From NCBI RefSeq assembly GCF_015999545.1, contig NZ_CP065546.1, positions 62,001 to 126,000 on the forward strand: a stretch of 64,000 bases of DNA. The letters are read 5' to 3'. Each line of letters starts with the position of its first letter. Position 1 is the first letter of the stretch. Shown here one piece after another: positions 51,195 to 59,313 of the stretch. This stretch comes from Lysinibacillus sp. JNUCC-52. GTDB taxonomy: Bacteria > Bacillota > Bacilli > Bacillales_A > Planococcaceae. The position numbers and the translations under genes were made by a program. The notes below the pieces were generated by a model, which saw nothing but the letters and a program-made list of their open reading frames with translations, did not search any database and was not told where the DNA came from.

Positions 51195-51799
51195 TCGAAA
51201 TCAAGCACTTAAGTAAATCTTTTGGAAATCGAGAATTATTTAAAGATTTTAGTTTAACTATTCAAGATGGAGAGTTTATTGTATTTTCAGGGCCAAGTGG
51301 ATGTGGTAAAACAACACTTTTAAATATGATTGGTGCGATTGAACAAATAGATAGTGGCACAATTTTAGTAGACAGTATGGATATTAGTCAGAAAAAAAAA
51401 CAGTTGAATTATTTTGGGAATAAGGTAGGATTTCTTTTTCAAAACTTTGCATTAATAGAAGATAAAACCGTAAGTTATAATTTGAAAATGATTAAACAAA
51501 AAAATCGTTCAAGTATTAGTCTTGAAGAAGCGTTAAACTCTGTAGGGTTATTAAATAAACTAAATGATAAGATTTATACGCTATCTGGTGGCGAGCAGCA
51601 AAGAATTGCACTAGCACGGTTAATGATAAAAAAATGCGATATTATTTTGGCAGATGAACCGACAGGCTCATTAGATAAAGCGAATGCAGACGTAGTAATG
51701 AGTATATTAAAAAATATGCATGCATTGGGAAAGACGATTATTTTAGTTACACACGATGAAGACATTAAAAAAAGAGGAGAGCGGATTGTTGAAATATGA
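51191..51799 (+). CDS. ABC transporter ATP-binding protein (bacteriocin operon)
   Basis: 202-residue ATPase with Walker A GPSGCGKTT, Q-loop FLFQNFALIED, signature LSGGEQQRIALARLM, Walker B IILADEPTGSLD and switch VTHDEDIKKRG. The LolD/MacB-type core (about 200 residues) fits a partner for the membrane protein encoded just before it. ATG 51191 lies in the end of that gene. It probably powers bacteriocin immunity or export. Confidence 0.88.
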   Translation: MIEIKHLSKSFGNRELFKDFSLTIQDGEFIVFSGPSGCGKTTLLNMIGAIEQIDSGTILVDSMDISQKKKQLNYFGNKVGFLFQNFALIEDKTVSYNLKMIKQKNRSSISLEEALNSVGLLNKLNDKIYTLSGGEQQRIALARLMIKKCDIILADEPTGSLDKANADVVMSILKNMHALGKTIILVTHDEDIKKRGERIVEI

Positions 51800-52239
51800 G
51801 AAAAAAGAAAAAAATGATCATCATTTTAGCAACTATTTTTTCTATGTTTATTGTCTACAATCTATTTTGGTATGCCTGGATGAATGTTAAGTATTCTAAC
51901 TATACGGGAGAATTAAATGAATTTATACCAAATCGTAGTTATGTATTATCGCAAAATGCTTATCTTTATAATGTGAAATTTCCAGATTATTTATCGTTAG
52001 TCGGCAATTTAGCTGTTTCTACTGAAGATAATAAATATGCATTAATTATTTGGCCATCATTTATAGGAGACAATAAATATGGTGTTCAAATTACAGATGA
52101 AAATAAGCAAACGTACTCTATTATAATTAATAGAGATTTAAGCGTTGTTGATGAGGCTCATAAAAATCTAATTGAACAAAATAAAGAACAAATAGAAACC
52201 TTGTTTATAAAGGCGAAAGACATGTGGGGAGAAATATAA
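51796..52239 (+). CDS. Membrane-anchored accessory protein of the bacteriocin operon
   Basis: 147 residues: a basic N terminus, one membrane helix (MIIILATIFSMFIVYNLFWY), then an outside domain (KYSNYTGELNEFIPNRSYVL ... QTYSIIINRDLSVVDEAHKN). It overlaps the ATPase by 4 nt and precedes a terminator, so it is the last gene of the operon. I know no family; a role in immunity or secretion is inferred from position. Confidence 0.65.
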   Translation: MRKKKKMIIILATIFSMFIVYNLFWYAWMNVKYSNYTGELNEFIPNRSYVLSQNAYLYNVKFPDYLSLVGNLAVSTEDNKYALIIWPSFIGDNKYGVQITDENKQTYSIIINRDLSVVDEAHKNLIEQNKEQIETLFIKAKDMWGEI

Positions 52240-52321
52240 TTTATGCAAGTTAGCGGATGGCTCTGTACTAGCAGAACCATATTACGTTAGCTCCCATACA
52301 CGAAGTGACTTCCTAAAGGAG

Positions 52322-52358
52322 AAAACTCGCATTCATGTTTTCAAGCTGCGAGTTTTTT
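52322..52358 (+). terminator. Terminator of the bacteriocin operon
   Basis: AAACTCGCA/TGCGAGTTT with a 15-nt loop and a T-run (TTTTTTCT). Confidence 0.85.
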
Positions 52359-52445
52359 CTATTTGCTATTTTTGAGCATACTTCGCAAGGGAAAAAATAT
52401 ATATCATTTCTTAAACCCATTTTAAAAAGATAAAGGGGAATCACT

Positions 52446-52772
52446 ATGCAAATAGAAAAGCTCAAAATGATAATAAATGGTGACCTATCTTCATTTATAG
52501 TTTATTTGGAAAAATTAATTCAAACTAATAGATTTGATGATGGGGAAGTGTTGGGAATTGCAGTACAAGCTTTAAAGGATGGACCTGAGAGCTTATCAAA
52601 TAGGCAATGGATTTTATTACTAGAGAATGTTATTTTAAGAGATAAATACATTGATAAATGTGAGCGATGTGCGGAAGATATGCCATGGTTAAATATGTAT
52701 AATGCGATTTTTATTTATCAAGATTTTCTCTGTGATAATTGTCGTTACATGGTAAATAAAATAAATGTCTAG
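52446..52772 (+). CDS. Hypothetical protein with a C-terminal zinc-ribbon-like Cys pattern
   Basis: 108 residues, ATG 52446 after AAAGGGGAATC. The first 70 residues are helical (MIINGDLSSFIVYLEKLIQT); at the end CERC (about residue 79) and CDNC (about residue 98) are spaced like a four-Cys zinc site. No other neighbours point to a role. I do not recognise the family. Confidence 0.55.
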   Translation: MQIEKLKMIINGDLSSFIVYLEKLIQTNRFDDGEVLGIAVQALKDGPESLSNRQWILLLENVILRDKYIDKCERCAEDMPWLNMYNAIFIYQDFLCDNCRYMVNKINV

Positions 52773-52891
52773 TATAAGGACTTTACTAGCTTGGAGTCAA
52801 TGAATAATCCAAGTAGCAATTAAACTAGAAAAAAGAGCACAATATGTGTTCCAATCAATACTACTTGGATAAATCAGATGAAAGCTATTTT

Positions 52892-53536
52892 TTATACTAC
52901 TTTTATACCTAACAATGAAGCAAACCCAACTGCTTGTTGTGAGGATACTTCACACCCTTTCAAACTTTCCAATGAAACATTCAACCTTTCAAAACTACAT
53001 GTACTAATATCAATACCTTTTAAAGATGTTTGAGAAAAATCAACATCGTTAAGGTCACATTGATTAAATACGACCTTATTAAATTTGGATTCAAAATAAT
53101 TGGCTCCTTGTAGTGTGGAATGATTAAACATGACCTGTTTTAAACGAGTGTCTGTAAAGTCACATAAATTTGCAATACAGTCTTCAAATGATACATTTCC
53201 TAAGTTAGCTTCCGCTAAATTCAAACCTAATAATTTACAGTTTTTGAATTTGACTCTGTGAATTAGTCCTTCACTAAAGCTGGCATTCGATAAATCGCAA
53301 TTTTCAAAAATTACATCGGTTAAATCAATTTTTGTAAAAGTTACATCTATAAATCTTACATTTTTAAAGAGTACTTTTGAGAGGACTAGCCTTTCAATGC
53401 ACTCATTATTAATAACAGTGTTAGAGATTACACAATCTGATAAAAACGGATCTTCTTCATAAAAAATATCTTGAAAATTTGCATTTTCTAAAGATAAAGG
53501 TAATTTAGGTGATTCGATTTTAAATACTTTTGCCAC
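52892..53536 (-). CDS. Qnr-like pentapeptide-repeat protein
   Basis: 214 residues, the length of Qnr proteins. GTG 53536 lies 8 nt after AAAGGTG; a longer frame from 53554 overlaps that site. It is built of pentapeptide repeats (ANFQD, ADLTD-like DLTDVIFENCDLSNASF, LNLAEANLGNVSFEDC, VVFNQCDLNDVDFSQTSLKG) and ends CEVSSQQAVGFASLLGIKV, like the Qnr C terminus. Qnr proteins mimic DNA and protect gyrase and topoisomerase IV from quinolones. The loops that matter in Qnr cannot be judged here, so resistance is only possible. Confidence 0.75.
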   Translation of the reverse strand: MAKVFKIESPKLPLSLENANFQDIFYEEDPFLSDCVISNTVINNECIERLVLSKVLFKNVRFIDVTFTKIDLTDVIFENCDLSNASFSEGLIHRVKFKNCKLLGLNLAEANLGNVSFEDCIANLCDFTDTRLKQVMFNHSTLQGANYFESKFNKVVFNQCDLNDVDFSQTSLKGIDISTCSFERLNVSLESLKGCEVSSQQAVGFASLLGIKVV

Positions 53537-53886
53537 GAGGAGCACACCTTTCAAATGGAAGTCTTCATAAGAATAATAAAAAATACATTAATATATAAGA
53601 CTTTATTTTTTAGTAATAGTGTGGACAAGAAAAAATTTCATACTGGATTATTCCACGAATTACAAATAGGGGGGCTTTCAATTGGCTATTACGCTCGGAA
53701 AATATAAATTATAAATGGTAAGGAGGGATAAATCGGGAAATTAATTGGTACTACGAAAGATGACGTATGATTCCTAGGTAGTATTCGACTGTTCGATGTA
53801 ATACTGATTTTTAAAAAATAATACGAAAATTTATGTTACGATAATGGGAAGAACGTATGTTAAATTTAGGGAAAAGGATGATGAAT
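53537..53886. other. Gene-free stretch
   Basis: AT-rich with some G-runs (TAGGGGGGC near 53667) and no ORF, promoter or hairpin that I can support. The final 20 bases are the AAAAGG site of the next gene. Confidence 0.45.
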
Positions 53887-54447
53887 ATGCATTCCAATTT
53901 TAATTTTACTAGTTTACCGATATTTACAACCGAACGTTTTATCTTACGTAAAGCACAAGAAAATGATTGTCATGATCTTTTTGATTTGTATTCAAATGAG
54001 CAAGTGACGAGATATACGCCTTTAACCCCATTTACATCTATTGATGATGCGATGGATGAGTTGAATTGGTATGACACGATTTCCAAAGAACAGACTGGTT
54101 TTAGATGGGTAATTGAAGAAGCGGAGTCTAAAAAAGTAATAGGTACTTGTGGATTTTTGAATTATGAAAAAGAACATAATCGTATTGAGATTGGCTATGA
54201 TTTAAATCAAAGCTATTGGGGGAAGGGTGTTATGAAAGAAGCGATTAGTTGTATTATTCCATTTGCATTTTTGACGATGAAAATTAACAAAATAGAAGCA
54301 AAAGTGGAACCAGAAAATCTATCATCCATTAGATTGTTAGAAAAATTAAACTTTTATAAAGAAGGTGTATTAAGACAACATGAAGTTGAGAAGGGGAAAT
54401 ATATTGATTTAGCTATTTTCTCCATTTTAAAAAGTGAATATCAGTGA
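53887..54447 (+). CDS. GNAT acetyltransferase, RimJ/RimL type
   Basis: 186 residues starting at ATG 53887 (9 nt after AAAAGG); ATG 53878 and 53881 are possible but closer. It has FTTERFILRKAQENDCHDLFDL, IGTCGFLNYEKEHNRIEIGYD, the CoA-binding SYWGKGVMKEAISCIIPFAF and ENLSSIRLLEKLNFYKEG. The substrate is unknown. It resembles the protein at 48109 in layout but differs in sequence. Confidence 0.85.
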   Translation: MHSNFNFTSLPIFTTERFILRKAQENDCHDLFDLYSNEQVTRYTPLTPFTSIDDAMDELNWYDTISKEQTGFRWVIEEAESKKVIGTCGFLNYEKEHNRIEIGYDLNQSYWGKGVMKEAISCIIPFAFLTMKINKIEAKVEPENLSSIRLLEKLNFYKEGVLRQHEVEKGKYIDLAIFSILKSEYQ

Positions 54448-54600
54448 TGTTTTGTTTAAAAAGTATCTCTATTCCATAATTGTGTATTTTCCGTTGGGGT
54501 CTTAATATTTTTTATTTTTAGAAATTTCCAAAAAAAAGTGAAACTTCCATAGTTTCCTTCCGTATAAAATGGAAAATACTATTTTTTATGGGAGGTAAAT

Positions 54601-55473
54601 ATGGTTAAGTTTAGAGGCTACTTTCTTATATTAGTGTTCTTACTAACAGCCTGTACGCAGGATACAGTTATTCCTAAAGAACAAGAAAAAAGTAATGAAA
54701 ATATTGTGACTACACCTGATGGTAAAATAACGTTTGATGTTATTAATAACATTAAAATTCCCCAAGAAAAAGTAGAAACAATTAAAGAAGAGATACTTGC
54801 TGCATATGAAGTAATAAAAAGTTCAATCCAAACTACATATGTTCCATCGGAAAGAATTCAGATATTTCTCAATGAAGGAAGTCAAATGTCATGGGGCTTT
54901 GCAAAGGAAATCCAGCTATATGACATTAAGGATGATCGATATCCACTTGTCCATGAAATGACACATTCTTTACTCGGTTATGGAAATAATTTTGATACAA
55001 GCAGTGGTTATTTTACGCAAGAAGGTTTTGCTTCTTATATGGAACAAAAATACGGAAATGATAAAATTAATTCTCATCGGTTAATGAAGTATTTTATGGA
55101 TTCAAATAAATTAATTCCTATTATCAAGTTAATGGATATGAATTATGCTTCATCTTATTTTCGCCCAAATCTTACAAATCCAATTGAGGAGAGTATCCTA
55201 ATGGCTCTAAGCTATAATCAATCCAATTCTTTTGTAACATATTTAATTGATACTTATGGAATAGAGAAATTTGAACAGATTTACAACGAAAAGGAGTTGG
55301 ATAAAAAGATAGAACAGGTTTACGGTAAAAATATTGATGAGTTAGAAAAAGAGTGGATAGCTATTATTAATAGCCAAACTGATCTAACAACAAATGAGAA
55401 ATTAGTCAATGATCTCTATAATATTGTCTCAGTTATAGATAAAATAGATCCAAAATATTTTACAAAGGAATAA
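54601..55473 (+). CDS. Lipoprotein zinc metalloprotease (gluzincin-like)
   Basis: 290 residues: signal peptide with lipobox LTAC (Cys18), then a domain with the zinc motif HEMTH (118-122) and a candidate third ligand Glu141 (TQEGFASYMEQ), 19 residues later, as in gluzincins. A helical C-terminal half includes YGIEKFEQIYNEKELD. GGGAGG is just before ATG 54601. The protein should be tethered outside the cell. Protease activity is inferred from the zinc residues. Confidence 0.75.
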   Translation: MVKFRGYFLILVFLLTACTQDTVIPKEQEKSNENIVTTPDGKITFDVINNIKIPQEKVETIKEEILAAYEVIKSSIQTTYVPSERIQIFLNEGSQMSWGFAKEIQLYDIKDDRYPLVHEMTHSLLGYGNNFDTSSGYFTQEGFASYMEQKYGNDKINSHRLMKYFMDSNKLIPIIKLMDMNYASSYFRPNLTNPIEESILMALSYNQSNSFVTYLIDTYGIEKFEQIYNEKELDKKIEQVYGKNIDELEKEWIAIINSQTDLTTNEKLVNDLYNIVSVIDKIDPKYFTKE

Positions 55474-55686
55474 TTTTTTAGAATCATTTATGGCGCTAAG
55501 GAAAGCTAATTGATGCAATACTTTATAAATAATAATAATTTTTCTTTTGCCTGCTTTAATTAGTTTTCTGATCCCCACCTTAAACTAAAAATCAAAGAGC
55601 ATTTATTTCCATTTTATACTTTAAAGCTAATTGCATTTTACGTTCCAATATTATATTCTAACATAATACATAAATTTGGAAATGAG

Positions 55687-56274
55687 ATGATTGACGTGAA
55701 TAGTTTAGAAAGAGCCAATAAAAGAAAAACAAGAGCTATGCAAATTTTGGATGAATTACAATTAATTCAAAAATGGAGTACTGTAGGGGACTGTTATTTA
55801 GTAGGAGCAACAGCTTATAATTTAATAGTGTCACCTGATATTGATATGGAGACATTTAGTGAAGAGCTAAATCCAGACAAAATTATGAAAGAATTAGCGT
55901 CACTAATTAACAATAAAAACGTATTGGAACTTAAATTTAAAAATTATATGGACTCAGACTTTCAAGGCTTTTACTTTAAAATCATATATCTAGATAATCA
56001 GGAAGAGTGGAATATCGATATGTGGCTTTTTTCAAATGAACGTCAAGGCGCTCTCTCAAAAGATTTAGTACCTTTAATGAAAAAAGCATTATCTGATACT
56101 ACTAGACAAGCTATTCTTGAAATTAAGGAAGCATTATTACAAGAGAATTTAATTTATTCATCAGTATATATTTATCAAGCTGTATTAGATTATGGAGTGA
56201 GCAATGTCACTGATTTTTTAGCTTGGACGAAAAATCATAATACGAATGGGCTTATTCCATGGAAGCCTCAATAA
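55687..56274 (+). CDS. Possible nucleotidyltransferase-fold protein
   Basis: 195 residues. The segment VGDCYLVGATAYNLIVSPDIDMETF (in two parts, residues about 32-56) recalls the GS-x10-DxD core of polymerase-beta-type nucleotidyltransferases, and EWNIDMWLFSNERQGALS could carry the third acidic residue. No toxin/antitoxin partner is adjacent. The start ATG 55687 has a weak site (GGAAATGAG); GTG 55696 is also possible. The fold call is tentative. Confidence 0.5.
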   Translation: MIDVNSLERANKRKTRAMQILDELQLIQKWSTVGDCYLVGATAYNLIVSPDIDMETFSEELNPDKIMKELASLINNKNVLELKFKNYMDSDFQGFYFKIIYLDNQEEWNIDMWLFSNERQGALSKDLVPLMKKALSDTTRQAILEIKEALLQENLIYSSVYIYQAVLDYGVSNVTDFLAWTKNHNTNGLIPWKPQ

Positions 56275-56566
56275 GGATGGATGGTGTACTTAATGATAGG
56301 TACACCAAATTCACTTTCTTAGCGACTTTTAATGGACATAGATAGCGATTTTACATTGTTTTTTGTACATAGCTTTCTTATTTTTTGAAAGGCACCCTCG
56401 AAATGAATTTAAAAATTCGTTTTCAAGATCCGTTATTTATTCAATGGGGTTACTTGCTATAATTCATTTATTATTTTTAATGTAGATTTAAGTCAATAAG
56501 ATGTGGCTTTTTTATCTGGTCGTATATCTCCAAATTATGTATATTTATGTAAAGGAGGTATTGCAA

Positions 56567-57199
56567 ATGAAGAAAATATTAATTGTACCATTTTTATTAT
56601 TGCTAAGTATTCTTATAGCAGCATGTAGTCAAGATAAGGAAAAAGAGAGTGGTGTTGAAAAAGAAGTTGCTGCTGAAAACTCTACTGAAAGTACATCTGA
56701 TGGAGAGCCACTAAAAGTTGATAAAGGGGTATTAAACGTTGAAGTAACGATACCAGGTACTTTTTTTGAGGGGCAAGATATTGATAAGGTTATAGCTGAA
56801 GCGAAAAATGATGGCATTAAAGAAGTTATAAAAAATGAAGATGGTTCTATCACTTATAAAATGTCTAAAGCAGAGCACAAAAAAATGATGAAGGAATTAG
56901 AAGAGGGGATAATTAAATCAGTAGAAGAAATTAAAACGAGTGAAGATTTTTCCTCTATTAAAGATGTAAGTTATAATAAAACATTTTCAGAATTTACATT
57001 GTCAGTCGACAAAGAAGAATTTGAAAACAGCCTAGATAAAATTGCTTCTTTTGGACTCGCAATTACAGGTATGTATTATCAGTTATTTAATGGTGTAGAT
57101 CCAGAAAAGTATAAGGTGACAGTCATCTTTAAAAATGAATCGAATGGTGAAGTGATTAATACCATTGTTTATCCAGATGATTTAAATGAGAAAAAGTAA
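56567..57199 (+). CDS. Predicted lipoprotein, unknown function
   Basis: 210 residues, ATG 56567 behind AAAGGAGGTATTGCAA; the frame from 56501 has no such site. Lipobox IAAC (Cys20), an acidic Ser-rich linker, then a domain with two similar parts (KGVLNVEVTIPGTFFEGQDI and YKVTVIFKNESNGEVINTIV) around helices (IDKVIAEAKNDGIKEVIK). A terminator follows. I do not know the family; it may belong to a group of secreted Bacillaceae lipoproteins. Confidence 0.65.
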   Translation: MKKILIVPFLLLLSILIAACSQDKEKESGVEKEVAAENSTESTSDGEPLKVDKGVLNVEVTIPGTFFEGQDIDKVIAEAKNDGIKEVIKNEDGSITYKMSKAEHKKMMKELEEGIIKSVEEIKTSEDFSSIKDVSYNKTFSEFTLSVDKEEFENSLDKIASFGLAITGMYYQLFNGVDPEKYKVTVIFKNESNGEVINTIVYPDDLNEKK

Positions 57200-57237
57200 A
57201 ACAATAATCCACAAATAAATTACAAATAAAAACAAAT

Positions 57238-57285
57238 AAAAACCAGAATAATTCTACGTTTGAAGAATTATTCTGGTTTATTTTG
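57238..57285 (+). terminator. Terminator after the lipoprotein gene
   Basis: AACCAGAATAATTC pairs with GAATTATTCTGGTT around TACGTTTGAA, followed by TATTTTGTT. Confidence 0.88.
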
Positions 57286-57326
57286 TTAAATTTAATGCGT
57301 TAACAAACATTGATTAGAAGAAATGT

Positions 57327-58373
57327 TTAGTTTGAATTACAAATAGTACCTGTTTTTATTCCTGTAGGGCCATTAAATCCTGGTATTGTATCAATTACAG
57401 TATTTGTTGCTATATCTATCACGGACACAGTATTGTCAGCCTGATTAGTCACATAAGCAAATTTTCCATCTGGTAAGATTGTAACTTGGTCGGGAGATGA
57501 TCCTACAGGGATTGTTGCAATTACTAAATTTGTAGCGGTACTAATAACGGATACAGTATTACTACCTTTATTGACAATGTAAATAAAGGTGCCATCAGGT
57601 GTGATTGCTGTTCCAACAGGACCTGTTCCAACAAAGATTGTATCGACTACAGTATTGGTCGCTGCATTAATTACAGAAACAGTGTTGCTGTTTTCATTTG
57701 TAACATAAGCAAATTGGCCATTAGGTGTGAAAACAATTGATCTAGGGCGAATTCCAACAGGGATTGTAGCAACTACAGTATTGGTCGCTGTATTGATAAC
57801 AGAAACTGCATTTGAATTTTCATCAGCCACGTAAGCAAATGCGCCATTTGGGGTAAAAGCTATACCTTGAGGTTGAAGCCCTACTGGAATCGTCGCTGTT
57901 ACAGTATTCGTTGCTGTGTTAATGACAGATACAGTATTATCACCGTGATTTGATACATAAGCAAGTGTGCCGTTCGGTGAAATTGCTACGCCAAGTGGAT
58001 TAACTCCAACAGGTATAGTTGCAACTACCGTATTTGTTGCTGTATTAAAAACTGTTACATTATTGGAAAAGAGTGCAGGTACATATCCAAATTCACCATT
58101 TGGTGTAATTGCGACTTCAAGAGGAGCAGTACCTACTGGAATGGAAGCGACGATCGTATTAGTAGCTGTATCAATTACGGATACGCTGTTATCGGGAGTT
58201 TCCAATTGTCCAGCGTCTGTAACATATACGAGATAGTTACAGCTTGGTTGCACAGGTAAATATGGTGGTTTGCACTTACAATTACAACAAAATCCGCAGC
58301 AATGACAATGACAATTAGGATTTGATATAAATTTGAACTTGAACATTTTTAAATTGTTTGGGTCTTTATCCAT
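57327..58373 (-). CDS. YVTN-type beta-propeller protein with Cys-rich N terminus
   Basis: 348 residues: a short N-terminal Cys/His cluster (NCHCHCCGFCCNCKCK, residues about 20-35) and then seven 42-residue beta-propeller repeats with the pattern NTVSVINTATNTVVATIPVG and NGxFAYVTN (for example ANTVSVIDTATNTIVA). Such propellers are usually outside the cell or on the spore surface. There is no signal peptide, which fits a spore-coat or exosporium protein assembled in the mother cell. ATG 58373 has GAAAGGAGG-type sequence upstream. The seven repeats are strongly alike at the DNA level too. Confidence 0.8.
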   Translation of the reverse strand: MDKDPNNLKMFKFKFISNPNCHCHCCGFCCNCKCKPPYLPVQPSCNYLVYVTDAGQLETPDNSVSVIDTATNTIVASIPVGTAPLEVAITPNGEFGYVPALFSNNVTVFNTATNTVVATIPVGVNPLGVAISPNGTLAYVSNHGDNTVSVINTATNTVTATIPVGLQPQGIAFTPNGAFAYVADENSNAVSVINTATNTVVATIPVGIRPRSIVFTPNGQFAYVTNENSNTVSVINAATNTVVDTIFVGTGPVGTAITPDGTFIYIVNKGSNTVSVISTATNLVIATIPVGSSPDQVTILPDGKFAYVTNQADNTVSVIDIATNTVIDTIPGFNGPTGIKTGTICNSN

Positions 58374-58937
58374 ACTGAACCTCCTTTCAAACGTATATTG
58401 ATAGAATATGTAAACTAAACTAAATTCCTTGTATGTTGTCCTAAACTATTATAAATAAGTTGCAAGTGCTATAGGCTTCTACAATTGGTTGAAGTAATCA
58501 AGAGTGGTACTTAAAAGATAAATTCAAAGAGGACTTTCATTAGAAAGGGAGGTAATTTTATAGGAAAGTGTTGTAGTAAAACATTATAGGAAAAATTAAT
58601 ACTTGTTAAATTTAAGCTCCATTAAATAATATTTCGTTATTAATTTTTTTCCCCTTTTTAAATCCACATTTTTCGTATCATCTAATGGCTCTTTCATTCG
58701 AGATTTTTATGAGTAATTAATTCAAACCATGATAAACAATTCAATATTGCTACGAAAATATTAATCTAACAATAAACTTGTCACGAAATAAATTAGGGAA
58801 TATTAGGTAAAATGTAGGTTGAATTTTCTGAGAATAATAGTCAGAATTAAATTTAATAGATAGTTTGATATCACTGGAACGTATTAATTATATAAAAAGC
58901 ATAATTCAAACATAAAAGAGTATTGAGGGGGATGAAG
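58374..58937. other. AT-rich gene-free stretch
   Basis: Contains a ribosome-like AAGGGAGG at about 58548 without an ORF behind it and the start site of the next gene. No hairpin, sporulation promoter or known RNA was recognised. Confidence 0.45.
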
Positions 58938-59156
58938 ATGGGAAATGTGAACATTTTTGAATTTATTGGTGTTTCGACGGATCCTATTTATGAGGTGCTG
59001 AATCAGCTTAGTACTAATGAAGAAATCTTTATCGATAAATATATTATTCGGAGAACGGCTAAATTTTATGAGATTGAGAATAGAGATCTGCATGAATGCT
59101 TTAGAGAAAAAGAAGGTTGCTATCAATTTTTAAGCAAATTGCTAATAAAAAAATAA
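58938..59156 (+). CDS. Small soluble protein, unknown function
   Basis: 72 residues, ATG 58938 behind GAGGGGGATGAAG; the frame from 58923 overlaps the ribosome site. It is acidic with NIFEFIGVSTDPIYEVLNQL, a Cys (ECFREKEGCYQFL) and helices. It precedes the collagen-like gene by 158 nt in the same direction, but a joint role is only a guess. No family recognised. Confidence 0.55.
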   Translation: MGNVNIFEFIGVSTDPIYEVLNQLSTNEEIFIDKYIIRRTAKFYEIENRDLHECFREKEGCYQFLSKLLIKK

Positions 59157-59313
59157 ACTAATTTGCCATTCAAACATCAGGACAAATTGAAATGGCACGA
59201 TAATGAAGGCTAAATTGGATTGTCAATCTTAATTCATTTAAATCACCTAGGTATATTGTCTATTTTACTTATTCTAATAAGAATACATTAAAAATGAGGC
59301 AGGAGGTGATTTT

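Noticed and set aside
53560..53880. Possible small gene after the AAGGAGGG at about 53720
   Set aside because: No open frame of useful length follows the ribosome-like site.
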